From contig JAHDND010000014.1 in the NCBI GenBank assembly GCA_018435665.1, positions 35,571 to 99,570 on the forward strand: a stretch of DNA of 64,000 bases, written 5' to 3'. Shown here in pieces: positions 8,599 to 20,247 of this stretch. A program made the translations under genes and the position numbers. The notes under the pieces were generated by a model. The model made no database searches. It was not told where the DNA came from and worked only from the letters and a program-made list of their open reading frames with translations. The stretch is from Candidatus Thiosymbion sp. Its GTDB lineage: Bacteria > Pseudomonadota > Gammaproteobacteria > Chromatiales > Chromatiaceae. The first letter of the stretch is position 1; the number at the start of each line of letters is the position of its first letter.

Positions 8599-9231
8599 AT
8601 GTGGACTTGGCAACATCCAGAGTGGCCGAACTTCCGTTACGACGCGGAGGCATGTCGGTCGCAAGTCGATACCTTTCGTTTAAAATCCGAGCGTCTGATG
8701 GGTCGCATGGAGGCACTGCCCGCGGACCTGCACACGGATGCGGTGATTGGCCTGATGCTGTCCGAGGCGATCAAGACCAGCGCGATCGAGGGTGAATCGC
8801 TGGATCGGGACTCGGTTCGTGCCTCGCTCCTGCAACTGATGGCACAGGATACGGTTGCGCCCCGGCATCAGGACGAGAAGGCGGCGGGGGCGGCGGCCCT
8901 GATGGTGGACGTGCGCCAGCATTGGGCCGAACCGCTGGATGATGCCCTGCTGGGTCGCTGGCAGTCGATGGTGGTGGTCCATCAACCGCTGAGCCTGGTG
9001 ATGCGCGGCCTGTATCGCAATGCGCCGGAGCCGATGCGAATTGTCAGCGGGGTTTATGGCCGACAGCGCATCGATTATGAGGCGCCGCCGGCAGCGCGGG
9101 TCTACGAGGAGATGGGCCGGCTGCTGGATTGGTACAACCCGACCCGCGCCCGGGCGCGCCTGGGCTGGTGGCGCTGGCCATATGACCGAAGAGGGGAAAT
9201 CGTCGGGACACTATCTTGCTGTCTGAACTGA
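8599..9231 (+). pseudogene. Fic family protein, N-terminal half only (DUF4172 domain plus inhibitory helix)
   Basis: The frame starts MWTWQHPEWPNF, typical of the DUF4172 domain that precedes some Fic AMP-transferase domains. The stretch TSAIEG fits the inhibitory motif (S/T)xxxE(G/N) that blocks the Fic active site in class II Fic proteins. The alignment-like features continue through GLYRNAPEPMRIVSG and EEMGRLLDWYN, then fail near 9150. The catalytic HPFxxGNGR motif is absent from this frame and I did not find it in the neighbouring frames. It ends three bases from the ychF stop on the other strand. It is most likely inactive. Confidence 0.75.
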
Positions 9232-9233
9232 AG

Positions 9234-10325
9234 TCAGACGTTAAAGCGAAAGTGGACCACGTCTCCATCCTTGACAACGTACTCCTTGCCCTCCGAACGC
9301 AGCTTGCCGGCCTCCCGGGCGCCCTGCTCGCCCTTGCAGGCGATGAAGTCGTCATAGGCGATGACCTCGGCGCGGATGAAGCCACGCTCGAAGTCGGAAT
9401 GGATAACCCCGGCGGCCTGGGGGGCCCGTGACTCCCGGGGGATGGTCCAGGCGCGCACCTCCTTGGGACCGGCGGTGAAGTAGGTCTCCAGGCCCAGCAG
9501 CTTATAACCGGCACGCACCACCCGGTTGAGCCCCGGCTCGTCGAGACCCAGGTCGGCGAGGAACAGGGCGCGCTCGTCGGCCTCCAGTTCCACGATCTCG
9601 GCCTCGATGGCGGCGCAGACCGGCACCACTTCCGCGCCCTCCGCCGCCGCCAGCTCCCGGACCGCGTCCAGGAAGGGATTGTCCTGGAAGCCGTCCTCGG
9701 CCACGTTGGCGATGTACAGGGCGGGCTTGGCGGTCAGCAGGAAGATATCCCGCAGTTCCTGAGTTTCTTCCGCGTTCAGGCCCATGGCGCGCACCGGCCG
9801 GCCGGTGTCGAGCTGGTCCCGGACCCCCTCCAGCAATTCCTTGCGGAACAGGATTTTCTTGTCGCCGGTCTTGGCCTGCCGGGTGGCCCGGTCCAGGGCC
9901 TTTTCCACCGACTCCAGGTCCGCCAGGGCCAGTTCCGTATTGATGACCTCGATGTCACCCACGGGGTCGATCTTTCCGGCGACGTGGACCACGTCGTCGT
10001 TCTCGAAGCAGCGCACCACATGGGCGATGGCGTCGGTCTCGCGGATATTGGCCAGAAACTTGTTGCCCAGCCCCTCGCCCCGGCTCGCCCCCGCCACCAG
10101 ACCGGCGATGTCGACGAACTGCATGCTGGTGGGGATGATGGCCTTGGGCTTGACGATGGCGGCGATGGCGTCCAGGCGCGGGTCCGGGAGGGGCACCACG
10201 CCCACATTGGGGTCGATGGTGCAAAAGGGATAGTTCTCCGCCGCGATGGCGGCCTTGGTCAAGGCGTTGAAGAGGGTGGACTTGCCGACGTTGGGCAGGC
10301 CCACGATGCCGCATTTGAAACCCAT
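9234..10325 (-). CDS. ychF: redox-regulated ATPase YchF (Obg-like)
   Basis: 363 residues from the ATG complement at 10323-10325; the open frame extends further upstream but the family begins exactly at [16 protein letters not shown]. The P-loop is GLPNVGKST, the switch region [20 protein letters not shown] is intact, and the protein ends in the TGS-domain sequence [11 protein letters not shown]. YchF is a ribosome-associated P-loop ATPase that favours ATP and is linked to oxidative-stress response. The usual upstream neighbour pth is absent; manC lies upstream on the same strand instead, about 90 bases away. Confidence 0.96.
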   Translation of the reverse strand: MGFKCGIVGLPNVGKSTLFNALTKAAIAAENYPFCTIDPNVGVVPLPDPRLDAIAAIVKPKAIIPTSMQFVDIAGLVAGASRGEGLGNKFLANIRETDAIAHVVRCFENDDVVHVAGKIDPVGDIEVINTELALADLESVEKALDRATRQAKTGDKKILFRKELLEGVRDQLDTGRPVRAMGLNAEETQELRDIFLLTAKPALYIANVAEDGFQDNPFLDAVRELAAAEGAEVVPVCAAIEAEIVELEADERALFLADLGLDEPGLNRVVRAGYKLLGLETYFTAGPKEVRAWTIPRESRAPQAAGVIHSDFERGFIRAEVIAYDDFIACKGEQGAREAGKLRSEGKEYVVKDGDVVHFRFNV

Positions 10326-10418
10326 GGCGATGACTGGCTGATTTTCAGAGGGTAAGGGGTAGGAGGCGGAAACCGCCGGTTCCCCGGGGTCGGGCAACCG
10401 GCGGCCTGAAGGCAAGCT

Positions 10419-11906
10419 TCAGCATTCGTTAGCGCCGCGCTTGTAGACATCCTCGAAGCGGACGATATCGTCTTCGCCGAGGTAGGGCCCGGACTGGACC
10501 TCGATGATCTCCAGGGGGATGACTCCCGGGTTCTCCAGGCGATGCTTGGCCCCGACCGGGATGTAGGTGGACTGGTTCTCGCTAAGCAGGAAGACGCGGT
10601 CCTCGTTGGTGACCCGGGCGGTGCCGGAAACGACGATCCAATGCTCGGCGCGGTGATGGTGCATCTGCAGGGACAGGGTCTCGCCCGGCTTGACGGTCAG
10701 GCGCTTGACCTGATAACGCTCGCCGGCGTCGATGGACTCGAAATCCCCCCAAGGGCGGTGGGAGCGCTGATGATGGCGCAATTCCCGGCGCTGTTCGCGT
10801 TGCAGGTGCTGGGTGACGGCCTTGACGTCCTGGGCGTGGTCCTTGCTGACCACCAGCACGGCGTCCGGGGTCTCCACCACCACCAAGTTGTCGACGCCGA
10901 TGGCGGCCACCATGCGATGGCGGGCCACCAGCAGGTTGTTGGTGGCGTTGTGGACGAAGGCGTCCCCATCCAGGACATTACCCTGTTCGTCCTGATCGCG
11001 CACCTCCCACAGGGCCGACCAGGCGCCGACGTCGGACCAGCCCACCTGCAATGGCAGGACCAGGGCGGGGGCCCCATGGGCGGCCTTTTCCTCCGACAAA
11101 TGCTCCATGACGGCGTAGTCGATGGAATCGCTGGGACAGGCGTGGAAGGCGTCCCGGTCCAGGCGCCGGAAGCCCCCGTCGTTCTGGCTCTGTTCCACGG
11201 CATGCCCCACGGCCGCGGCGATGTCGGGCTGGAACTTGTTGATCAGCCGTAGCCACACCGAGGCGCGCATCATGAACAGGCCGCTGTTCCAGAAGTAGTC
11301 CCCGGTCTCCAGATAAGCCAGGGCGCGCTCCGCGTCCGGCTTCTCGACGAAGGCGCGCAGGACGTAGGCGGGACCCACCAGGTCCGTGGCGGGGACGGCA
11401 TCGCCCTGGCGGATGTAGCCATAACCCGTCTCCGGTTTGGTCGGGACGATGCCAAAGGTGACCACGTGGCCCTGGGCGGCCAGGGTGAAGCCATCCGCCA
11501 CCGCCTGGCGGAACCCGGCCTCATCGCGCATGGTGTGGTCCGCCGGCATGACCAGCAGCACCGGGTCCTGGCCCTCGTCATTGGCCACCAGGGCTGCGGC
11601 GGTCAGGGCCGGGGCCGTGTTGCGGCCCTCCGGCTCCAGCAGGATGCCGGCCGGCTGGCGATGGATGAGGCGGAATTGCTCGGCGACCAGGAAGCGGTGC
11701 CCTTCGTTGCAGACCACCAGGGGGTCCAGGACGCCGATCCCCAGGCGGGGATGTTCCCGGTCGAGGCCATCGAGGCGCCGCGCCGTCTCCTGGAGCAGGG
11801 TATGCTCGCTGGTCAGGGGCAGGAACTGCTTGGGATAGGCCTCCCGGGACAAGGGCCAGAGGCGGGTTCCGGAGCCGCCGGACAGGATCACGGGTTGCAG
11901 ACGCAT
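10419..11906 (-). CDS. manC: mannose-1-phosphate guanylyltransferase / mannose-6-phosphate isomerase (bifunctional)
   Basis: 495 residues, the length of type II PMI-GMP fusions (ManC, AlgA, XanB, CpsB). The N-terminal nucleotidyltransferase carries the pyrophosphorylase signature GGSGTRLWPLSR and the FVEKP motif. The C-terminal cupin (about residues 350-490) has the metal-binding MHHHRAEHW and supplies the isomerase activity. It makes GDP-mannose for surface polysaccharides. No other nucleotide-sugar gene is adjacent, but the damaged CpsB/PHP phosphatase 2.5 kb away suggests a larger polysaccharide locus once lay here. The exact gene symbol used in related species varies. Confidence 0.93.
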   Translation of the reverse strand: MRLQPVILSGGSGTRLWPLSREAYPKQFLPLTSEHTLLQETARRLDGLDREHPRLGIGVLDPLVVCNEGHRFLVAEQFRLIHRQPAGILLEPEGRNTAPALTAAALVANDEGQDPVLLVMPADHTMRDEAGFRQAVADGFTLAAQGHVVTFGIVPTKPETGYGYIRQGDAVPATDLVGPAYVLRAFVEKPDAERALAYLETGDYFWNSGLFMMRASVWLRLINKFQPDIAAAVGHAVEQSQNDGGFRRLDRDAFHACPSDSIDYAVMEHLSEEKAAHGAPALVLPLQVGWSDVGAWSALWEVRDQDEQGNVLDGDAFVHNATNNLLVARHRMVAAIGVDNLVVVETPDAVLVVSKDHAQDVKAVTQHLQREQRRELRHHQRSHRPWGDFESIDAGERYQVKRLTVKPGETLSLQMHHHRAEHWIVVSGTARVTNEDRVFLLSENQSTYIPVGAKHRLENPGVIPLEIIEVQSGPYLGEDDIVRFEDVYKRGANEC

Positions 11907-12164
11907 GGGCAGGCCTCGGCAGGATGAAGTGACAAGGCGCGGATTATACGCGGCCCGGGGACCCTGGGGTCCTGGAGGATGAAGTTGAAGAGGCTGTCAT
12001 CCGTAGTTCTCCAGGACCATCCAACTGACGGAGATCCCTTAGCCATTCTCGACCAGAAACCCTTTCCTCGGCTATCCGCCTGAGACGCTAAACTTCTTCG
12101 CCGCCGCGCCGGGACGCGGGTTGCACTATCATGCGTCCTTCCCCCTGATGGAGAATCTTGAACC

Positions 12165-13298
12165 ATGGGCTTGCACACCCCCCTCTACGACGACCACCTG
12201 AGCCTCAACGCCCGGATGGTGCCTTTCGGCGGCTGGGACATGCCACTGCATTATGGCTCGCAGCTCGACGAGCACCTGGCGGTGCGTGCCCGGGCCGGGA
12301 TGTTCGACGTCAGTCACATGCGCGCGGTGGATGTGGTCGGAGACGGGGCGCGGGACTTTTTGCGTCGCCTGCTGGCCAACGACGTGGCGCGGCTGCGCGA
12401 ACCGGGCAAGGCCCTTTATAGCTGCATGCTCAACCCCGCCGGTGGGGTGTTGGACGACCTGATCGTCTACTATCTGGGCACGGATGGCCAGGGTGCGGAC
12501 GGCTACCGGGTCGTGGTCAATGCGGCGACCGCTGACAGCGATCTGGCCTGGATGCTATCTCAGGCCGACACGACCCTCCAGCTGCGGCCGCGCACCGACC
12601 TGGCCATGATCGCCGTCCAGGGTCCCGCGGCGCGGGAGCTGGCTGCCCGCCATCTGCCGTCGGGTCTGGCAGCGCCGGCCCTGGCCCTGAAGCCCTTCTT
12701 CGCCGCCAGCGGCGCTGCCATCGGGGCGGGTGACTGGTTCGTCGCCCGCACCGGCTACACCGGGGAGGATGGCTTCGAGATCCTGGTGCCGGCGGACCAG
12801 GCCCCGACCCTGTGGCGGGCCCTGGCGGCGGACGGGGTGGTACCTTGCGGTCTGGGGGCACGGGATACCCTGCGCCTGGAGGCGGGGATGAACCTCTACG
12901 GCCAGGATATGGACACCACGGTGACGCCCCTGGATTCCGGTCTGGCCTGGACGGTCGCCTGGGAACCGACGGAGCGCGTCTTCATCGGCCGTGACGCCCT
13001 GATCGCCCAGCGCACCACGGGCACCTTCAGCCCCTTCGTCGGCCTGCTCCTCACCGGGCGCGGCGTCCTGCGCGGTCACCAGCCGGTGCTGGTCCAGGGC
13101 CAGGAGGCGGGGATGATCACCTCGGGCGGCTACGGGCCGACCCTGGGACGTTCCATCGCCCTGGCGCGCCTGCACCCGGGCACCCGGCTGGAACCCGGGG
13201 AGGCCTGCGCGGTGGAGATTCGCGGCAAGCCCGTGGCCGCCCGGCGGGTCGCGCCCCCCTTCGTGCGCCAAGGGGCGGCGCGCATCGACTTGGATTAA
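12165..13298 (+). CDS. gcvT: glycine cleavage system T protein (aminomethyltransferase)
   Basis: 377 residues. Starts MGLHTPLYDDHLSLNARMVPFGGWDMPL; FDVSHM, the folate-site ARTGYTGEDGFE and the C-terminal barrel with SGGYGPTLGRSIALA are all present. T-protein transfers the methylene group from the H-protein aminomethyl-lipoate to tetrahydrofolate and releases ammonia. First gene of gcvT-gcvH-gcvPA-tpx-gcvPB. The 258-base leader (11907-12164) was searched by eye for the glycine riboswitch core found upstream of many gcv operons; I did not see it. Confidence 0.97.
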   Translation: MGLHTPLYDDHLSLNARMVPFGGWDMPLHYGSQLDEHLAVRARAGMFDVSHMRAVDVVGDGARDFLRRLLANDVARLREPGKALYSCMLNPAGGVLDDLIVYYLGTDGQGADGYRVVVNAATADSDLAWMLSQADTTLQLRPRTDLAMIAVQGPAARELAARHLPSGLAAPALALKPFFAASGAAIGAGDWFVARTGYTGEDGFEILVPADQAPTLWRALAADGVVPCGLGARDTLRLEAGMNLYGQDMDTTVTPLDSGLAWTVAWEPTERVFIGRDALIAQRTTGTFSPFVGLLLTGRGVLRGHQPVLVQGQEAGMITSGGYGPTLGRSIALARLHPGTRLEPGEACAVEIRGKPVAARRVAPPFVRQGAARIDLD

Positions 13299-13369
13299 AA
13301 TCAGCGCCCGCGCCGCTGGAACCAGCCCCAGCCATCCGCAACCTTTTTTCGAGAACGAGGAGCCGAGAT

Positions 13370-13759
13370 ATGAGCCAAGTGCCCAGCGACCTGAGATACA
13401 CCAAGGACCACGAATGGGCCCGCGACAACGGCGACGGCACCATTTCCGTTGGCATCACCGATCACGCCCAGGAAGCCCTGGGGGATCTGGTGTTCGTCGA
13501 GGTCCCGGAGCCGGGACAACTGGTCGCCGCCGGGGAGGCCTGCGCCGTGGTGGAATCCGTCAAGGCCGCCTCAGATATCTACAGCCCCCTGGCCGGTACC
13601 GTCGCCACGGTCAACGCCACCCTGGCGGACGCCCCGGAGCGGATCAACGAGGACCCCTATGACCAGGGCTGGATCTTCAGCCTCACCCCGGCCGATCCCG
13701 CCGCCTTCGCCAGCCTGCTGGACGCCGACGCCTACGCCCGCTTCCTGGAAGACGAATAG
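13370..13759 (+). CDS. gcvH: glycine cleavage system H protein
   Basis: 129 residues with GAGGAG 8 bases before the ATG. The lipoyl-lysine is Lys65 within [10 protein letters not shown]. The rest follows the standard hammerhead lipoyl domain ([26 protein letters not shown] opening; NEDPYDQGW). H-protein shuttles the aminomethyl and reducing groups between P, T and L proteins. It lies 71 bases after gcvT and 23 before gcvPA, so co-transcription is likely. No gcvL (dihydrolipoamide dehydrogenase) is in the window, as is usual. Confidence 0.97.
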   Translation: MSQVPSDLRYTKDHEWARDNGDGTISVGITDHAQEALGDLVFVEVPEPGQLVAAGEACAVVESVKAASDIYSPLAGTVATVNATLADAPERINEDPYDQGWIFSLTPADPAAFASLLDADAYARFLEDE

Positions 13760-13782
13760 TCGAGACCGCCTGCGCCACTGCC

Positions 13783-15180
13783 ATGCCTTTCATCCCTCAC
13801 ACCTCCGATCAGGTGGTGGCCATGCTGGCCGCCATCGGGGTCGCGGACATCGATGACCTCTTCGACGAAATCCCGCCCGAGCTCCAGACGGGGGAGCTGA
13901 CGGCGATCCCTCCGGCCCTGCCGGAGATGGACGTCGCCCGGCTGATGGCCAGCCGGGCGCGGCAGGATGGCCAGCCCTTGTGCTTCATCGGCGCCGGTGC
14001 CTATGACCATCACATCCCGGCGGTAGTCTGGCAGTTGCTGTCCCGCGGCGAGCTCTACAGTGCCTATACCCCCTATCAGGCCGAGGCCAGCCAGGGCACC
14101 CTGCAGATCCTCTACGAGTTCCAGTCCATGATGACGGCCCTGACCGCCCTGGACGTCTCCAACGCCTCCCTCTATGACGGTGCCTCGGCCCTGGCGGAGG
14201 CCATCCTCATGGCGGTGCGATCCAGTCGTCATGGCAAGGTGCGACGGGTGCTGGTGCCACGAAATCTGCACCCCCGCTACCGGGCGGTGGTGCGGACGAT
14301 CGTCGCCCAGCAGGACATCGACCTGGTGGAGGTGCCCTTCGATCCCGCGGGCGGTCACCTGACCCAGGCGGCCCTGGAGCCCCTGGCCACCGAGCCCTTC
14401 GCCGCCCTGGTGATCCCCCAGCCCAATTTCTTCGGCGTCCTGGAGGAGGTCGACGCTCTGACCGACTGGGCCCAGGCCCAGGGGGCCCTGGTCATTGGCG
14501 TCGTCAATCCCCTGGCCCTGGCCCTGCTGTCACCCCCCGGTGACTGGGGGAGTCGGGGCGCGGACATCGCCTGTGGCGAGGCCCAGCCCTTCGGCATGCC
14601 CCTGGCCTCCGGCGGGCCCTATGCCGGTTTCCTCTGCTGCAAGCAGGCCCTGATGCGCCAGTTGCCGGGGCGCATCGCCGGCCGAACCCAGGACCTGGAC
14701 GGCAAGATCGGCTATACCCTGACCCTTCAGGCCCGGGAGCAGCATATCCGCCGGTCCCGCGCCACCTCCAACATCTGCACCAATCAGGGCCTGCTGGTCA
14801 ACGCCGCCACCATCCACCTGGCCCTGATGGGGGCGGAGGGGCTGGCACGGGTCGCCGCGGCCTGTCACGCCCATACCCGGCTCCTGGTGGAACGGTTGCG
14901 GGAGACGCCGGGGGTGGTGCCCTGCTTCGATCGCCCGGTCTTTCACGAGCAGGCCCTGCGCCTGCCCGCCCCCGCGGGGGATGTGCTGCGCTCCCTCGCC
15001 GCGCACAACATCCTGGGGGGTTACGACCTGAGCGCCGATTATCCTGAGCTGGAACCGGCGATCCTGGTCTGCGCCACCGAGTTGCGCACGGCGGAGGACA
15101 TCGAGGCCTATGCCACCAAGCTGGCGCGGGTCATCGCCACCCGCAGCCAGGCGCGCTGCCCGGTGGAGCCGAAGCTGTAA
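13783..15180 (+). CDS. gcvPA: glycine dehydrogenase (decarboxylating) subunit 1
   Basis: 465 residues. It is the N-terminal-half homologue of the single-chain P-protein, characteristic of species with an alpha2beta2 P-protein. Landmarks: MPFIPHT start, [41 protein letters not shown] and [11 protein letters not shown]. Together with GcvPB it decarboxylates glycine onto the H-protein lipoyl arm. Its partner gene is not immediately next, because tpx lies between them. Confidence 0.97.
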   Translation: MPFIPHTSDQVVAMLAAIGVADIDDLFDEIPPELQTGELTAIPPALPEMDVARLMASRARQDGQPLCFIGAGAYDHHIPAVVWQLLSRGELYSAYTPYQAEASQGTLQILYEFQSMMTALTALDVSNASLYDGASALAEAILMAVRSSRHGKVRRVLVPRNLHPRYRAVVRTIVAQQDIDLVEVPFDPAGGHLTQAALEPLATEPFAALVIPQPNFFGVLEEVDALTDWAQAQGALVIGVVNPLALALLSPPGDWGSRGADIACGEAQPFGMPLASGGPYAGFLCCKQALMRQLPGRIAGRTQDLDGKIGYTLTLQAREQHIRRSRATSNICTNQGLLVNAATIHLALMGAEGLARVAAACHAHTRLLVERLRETPGVVPCFDRPVFHEQALRLPAPAGDVLRSLAAHNILGGYDLSADYPELEPAILVCATELRTAEDIEAYATKLARVIATRSQARCPVEPKL

Positions 15181-15272
15181 CTGAGAACAGGTTTCCGCGC
15201 ACCTCACCTGCCCCTTCCATCCCACCAACCTGATTTCCTTCATCCCACCATCCTGATTCAAGGAGACTCTTC

Positions 15273-15773
15273 ATGGCCCAGACCGCCCTGCAAGGCAATC
15301 CCGTGCAACTCTCCGGTGACCTGCCCGCCGTTGGCAGCACCGCCCCGGACTTCTCCCTCACCGCCGGTGACCTGAGCGATGTCAACCTGGCCACCTATGC
15401 TGGCAAGAAGAAGTTGCTCAACATCGTCCCCAGCCTGGATACCGGGGTCTGCGCCGCCTCCACCAAGAAGTTCAACGAGACCATGGCCGGGCGCGACGAC
15501 GCCGTCGCCCTGGTCATCTCCGCCGACCTCCCCTTCGCCTCCGGCCGCTTCTGCAGCGCCGAGGGCATCACCAATGTCATCAACCTGTCCATGATGCGCT
15601 CCCGTAACTTCGCCAAGGATTACGGTGTCCTGATCGTCGATGGCCCCCTGGCCGGCATTACCGCCCGCGCCGTGGTCGTCCTCGACGCCGACAACCGGGT
15701 GGTCCATACCCAACTGGTGCCCGAGATCACCCAGGAACCGGATTACGCCGCCGCCATGGCCGCCCTGGGCTGA
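15273..15773 (+). CDS. tpx: thiol peroxidase (atypical 2-Cys peroxiredoxin)
   Basis: 166 residues, the standard Tpx length. The peroxidatic cysteine is Cys60 ([10 protein letters not shown]) and the resolving cysteine is Cys94 (GRFCSAEG), matching the spacing in E. coli Tpx. It reduces alkyl hydroperoxides with thioredoxin. AAGGAGA is 9 bases before the ATG. The gene lies inside the gcv cluster, in the same direction, separated from gcvPA by 92 bases and from gcvPB by 240 bases. The latter gap holds a strong hairpin, so tpx may end one transcript. Confidence 0.96.
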   Translation: MAQTALQGNPVQLSGDLPAVGSTAPDFSLTAGDLSDVNLATYAGKKKLLNIVPSLDTGVCAASTKKFNETMAGRDDAVALVISADLPFASGRFCSAEGITNVINLSMMRSRNFAKDYGVLIVDGPLAGITARAVVVLDADNRVVHTQLVPEITQEPDYAAAMAALG

Positions 15774-15813
15774 GCGCCTTGGGCCAACCCAAAGCCGAAG
15801 CCAGCCACGAGGC

Positions 15814-15847
15814 CTCCTCCCTCCCCCCTGACGGGGGGAGGGAGGAG
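15814..15847. terminator. perfect 15-bp hairpin between tpx and gcvPB
   Basis: Arms 15814-15828 and 15833-15847 are exact reverse complements, pyrimidine-rich on the left and purine-rich on the right, with a TGAC loop. It lies 40 bases after tpx. There is no T-run behind it on the plus strand, so it is not a classical intrinsic terminator. It could attenuate transcription or protect the upstream mRNA end. Confidence 0.5.
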
Positions 15848-16013
15848 AAGGGATTTAAGCCCCGGCTGGTGTCCTGAAGCCAATCACAGCAGGTCTTTAC
15901 GGCCACCGGCACCTGATGTTGCCTTTATTTCAGGCTGACTGGCACCCAGAACCCGCTGTGGATGACTTTTCCGCCCGGCCCCCTGTTCAATCCAACCCGG
16001 TAGCAAGCCGCAG

Positions 16014-17570
16014 ATGCTGATCTTCGAAGAATCCCGTCCCGGCCGCCGCGCAAGCGCCCAGGCCCCCCTGACCCGTCCCGAGGTGTCGGACCTGCCCGCG
16101 CACCTGTGCCGTCGTCAGGCCCCCGCCCTGCCGGAGGTGGGCGAACTGCAGGCGCTACGGCACTATACCCGGCTGTCGCAGAAGAATTTTTCCATCGACA
16201 CCCATTTCTATCCCCTGGGTTCCTGTACCATGAAGTACAACCCCCGGGCCTGTCATAGCCTGGCCTCCCTGCCCGGCTTTCTGGGGCGTCATCCCCTGTC
16301 CCCGCCGAGTCACAGCCAGGGCCTCCTGGCCTGCCTCCACGAGTTGCAGGAGATCCTCGCCGCGGTCACGGGTATGCACGCCGTCTCCCTGGCCCCGGCC
16401 GCCGGCGCCCAGGGCGAGTTCGCCGGGGTGGCCATGATCCGCGCCTACCACCTGGCCCGCGGCGACCTGGCGCGCCGGGAGATCCTGGTCCCCGATGCCG
16501 CCCACGGCACCAATCCGGCGACCGCCGCCATGTGCGGCTTCCAGGTGCGCGAGATTCCCACCGGGCCGGATGGCGACCTGGACCTGGCGGCCCTCTCCGC
16601 CGCCCTGGGTCCCCAGACCGCCGGCATCATGCTCACCAATCCCAGCACCATCGGCGTCTTCGACCGGGGCATCCAGGCGGTGGCGGAGGCGGTCCATCAG
16701 GTCGGCGGGCTACTTTATTACGACGGCGCCAACCTCAATGCCATCCTCGGCAAGGTCCGCCCGGGGGACATGGGCTTCGATGTCATCCACATGAACCTGC
16801 ACAAGACCTTCGCCACCCCCCACGGCGGCGGTGGTCCCGGGGCTGGTCCGGTTGGCGTCGCTGAACGGCTGGAACCCTTCCTGCCCCTGCCCCGGGTGGC
16901 CCGGGAGGGCACGGACTACCGCTGGCTGGAGGAGGCGGACCGGCCCCAGAGCATCGGCCGCCTCACCGCCTTTGGCGGCAACATGGGCATCCTGTTGCGG
17001 GCCTACATCTATGCCCGCCTGGTCGGCCGGGAGGGCATGAAACGGATCGCCGAGTACGCCACCCTCAACGCCAATTACCTGTTCCAGCGCCTGGTGGAGG
17101 CCGGGTTCGAGCCCGCCTATGGAAAGCGCCGCGCCAGCCACGAGTTCATCCTCACCCTGCGCCGGGAGGCCAAGGAGCTGGGCGTCAACGCCATGGATGT
17201 CGCCAAGCGGCTGCTGGACTATGGCTTTCACGCCCCCACCACCTATTTCCCCCTGCTGGTCCCGGAGTGCCTGCTCATCGAGCCGACGGAGACCGAGACC
17301 CCGGAGGAACTGGATCGTTTCATCGCCGCCCTGGCCGCGATCCGGGCCGAGGCGCAAGCCGATCCGGAACTGGTCAAGGGCGCCCCTCATACCTTGCCGG
17401 TCCGGCGGCTGGACGATGTCCGCGCCGCCCGGGAGCCGGACCTGGCCTGGCGACCGTCAAAAGGCTCGGGCGCGGGTTTAGGCCCGGACTCGGGCTCAGG
17501 TACTGGCTCAGGCGCAAGTTCGGGCTCAGGTTTAGGTACAGACTCGGGCGTGGGGAAGGCCGATGCCTGA
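16014..17570 (+). CDS. gcvPB: glycine dehydrogenase (decarboxylating) subunit 2, with Gly/Ser-rich tail
   Basis: 518 residues, about 35 longer than usual. Starts [11 protein letters not shown]; the PLP lysine fits Lys264 in [17 protein letters not shown]. The ordinary family end is reached near WRPS, after which the last 38 or so residues are almost only Gly, Ser, Ala, Thr, Asp and Leu. The underlying DNA (about 17462-17565) is built from imperfect repeats of GGCTCAGG/GGCTCGGG. The frame stays open and the stop is clear, so this is a real C-terminal extension in the sequence as given. Completes the P-protein with GcvPA. Confidence 0.95.
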   Translation: MLIFEESRPGRRASAQAPLTRPEVSDLPAHLCRRQAPALPEVGELQALRHYTRLSQKNFSIDTHFYPLGSCTMKYNPRACHSLASLPGFLGRHPLSPPSHSQGLLACLHELQEILAAVTGMHAVSLAPAAGAQGEFAGVAMIRAYHLARGDLARREILVPDAAHGTNPATAAMCGFQVREIPTGPDGDLDLAALSAALGPQTAGIMLTNPSTIGVFDRGIQAVAEAVHQVGGLLYYDGANLNAILGKVRPGDMGFDVIHMNLHKTFATPHGGGGPGAGPVGVAERLEPFLPLPRVAREGTDYRWLEEADRPQSIGRLTAFGGNMGILLRAYIYARLVGREGMKRIAEYATLNANYLFQRLVEAGFEPAYGKRRASHEFILTLRREAKELGVNAMDVAKRLLDYGFHAPTTYFPLLVPECLLIEPTETETPEELDRFIAALAAIRAEAQADPELVKGAPHTLPVRRLDDVRAAREPDLAWRPSKGSGAGLGPDSGSGTGSGASSGSGLGTDSGVGKADA

Positions 17571-17632
17571 GGCGCGGCGGCTTCGGCCCGGGCCAACGCC
17601 GGGTCCTGGGGTCCAGGGCGGGAGCCGCTCCC

Positions 17633-18004
17633 GTGGCTAACCAGAATGCCAAGGGTTGGCGGCGCCTGGTCAATGCCTGGCACTTTTCCCAGGCGGGTTT
17701 CCGCGCCGCCTACCGGCACGAGGAGGCCTTCCGCCAGGAGGTCTGGGCCCTGCTGGTGTTGCTGCCCCTGGGCCTCTGGCTGGGAGAATCGCCGGTGGAG
17801 CGGGCCCTGCTGGTGGGGAGCCTGCTGCAGGTGCCGATCGTCGAGTTGCTCAATTCCGCCATCGAGACCAACGTCGACCGGGTCGGTCTCGAGCGTCATG
17901 AACTCTCCGGGCGCGCCAAGGACATCGCCTCGGCGGCGGTGTTCCTGGTCATCGTCTTCGCGACCAGCATCTGGGGGCTGGTGCTATTGCCCAAGTGGTT
18001 ATGA
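17633..18004 (+). CDS. dgkA: diacylglycerol kinase
   Basis: 123 residues from a GTG start at 17633 with GGGCGGGAG upstream; this gives the normal DgkA length and an N-terminus homologous to the family (NAKGWRRLVNAWHFSQAGF). Three membrane helices and the active-site segment ELLNSAIETNVDRV are present. The enzyme recycles diacylglycerol produced by membrane-derived oligosaccharide or LPS modification. It lies 62 bases after gcvPB and is closed by the hairpin terminator at 18046. Confidence 0.93.
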   Translation: MANQNAKGWRRLVNAWHFSQAGFRAAYRHEEAFRQEVWALLVLLPLGLWLGESPVERALLVGSLLQVPIVELLNSAIETNVDRVGLERHELSGRAKDIASAAVFLVIVFATSIWGLVLLPKWL

Positions 18005-18045
18005 GGCCTTGCCACCGCCGCGCGTAATACTCAAGCTCCAAAACG

Positions 18046-18071
18046 AAAAGCCCCGCACGCGGGGCTTTTTT
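18046..18071. terminator. bidirectional intrinsic terminator between dgkA and groL
   Basis: AAAAGCCCCG, a three- to four-base loop and CGGGGCTTTTTT form a G+C-rich stem with a T-run on the plus strand and, read from the other strand, a U-tract as well. It ends the gcv-dgkA transcript and can also end groESL, whose stop codon is about 50 bases away. Confidence 0.9.
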
Positions 18072-18117
18072 ATGCCTTGGCGTTACTGAAGCCCCGCAGG
18101 GCTTCAGAACCAGCAGC

Positions 18118-19773
<1,656 letters not shown>

Positions 19774-19822
19774 TCAAATGATTCAATGCTATTCCGGAAT
19801 GGGGGGGAAAGGAGGGGACTCC

Positions 19823-20110
19823 TTATTCGATAACGCCCATGATGTCGTCCTCGCGCATGACGAGGAAATCATCGCCATCGAGCTTGACCTCGGTGCCGGA
19901 ATACTTGCCAAACAGGACGCGGTCACCGACCTTGACCTCCAGGGCCCGGACCTGGCCGTTGTCCAGGGGCTTGCCCTGGCCAACGGCGATGATCTTGCCC
20001 TGGATCGGCTTCTCGGTGGCGGAATCCGGGATCACGATACCGCCGGCGGAGGTGCGCTCCTCTTCCATACGGCGAACTACGACGCGATCGTGCAAGGGAC
20101 GAATGTTCAT
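19823..20110 (-). CDS. groS: 10-kDa co-chaperonin GroES
   Basis: 95 residues from [14 protein letters not shown]; the mobile loop ([19 protein letters not shown]) and the C-terminal [10 protein letters not shown] are typical. It caps the GroEL ring. The longer open frame upstream of this ATG crosses the operator region and is not coding. AGGAGAAGG precedes the ATG at good spacing. First gene of the groESL operon. Confidence 0.98.
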   Translation of the reverse strand: MNIRPLHDRVVVRRMEEERTSAGGIVIPDSATEKPIQGKIIAVGQGKPLDNGQVRALEVKVGDRVLFGKYSGTEVKLDGDDFLVMREDDIMGVIE

Positions 20111-20220
20111 TGAGAACCTTCTCCTGAGTGGAACTAGTGGGATGGGTTGTAAAGAGATTGACCGCCGGGGGATTGGGGACCCCATACAGAGAGACGGTCG
20201 AGGGGGGCGGCGCCAGCTTG

Positions 20221-20247
20221 TTAGCACTCACCCTTGGCGAGTGCTAA
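20221..20247. promoter_or_regulatory. CIRCE operator (HrcA binding site) of groESL
   Basis: TTAGCACTC at 20221-20229 and GAGTGCTAA at 20239-20247 form a perfect 9-9-9 inverted repeat, identical to the CIRCE consensus. It lies about 110 bases before the groS start and begins at the last base of the -10 box. HrcA repression of groESL is therefore expected; hrcA itself is not in the window. Confidence 0.95.

Noticed and set aside
11907..12164. Glycine riboswitch upstream of gcvT
   Set aside because: The conserved GGAGAG, CACCGAAGG and CUCUCAGG-type cores are not visible in this leader.
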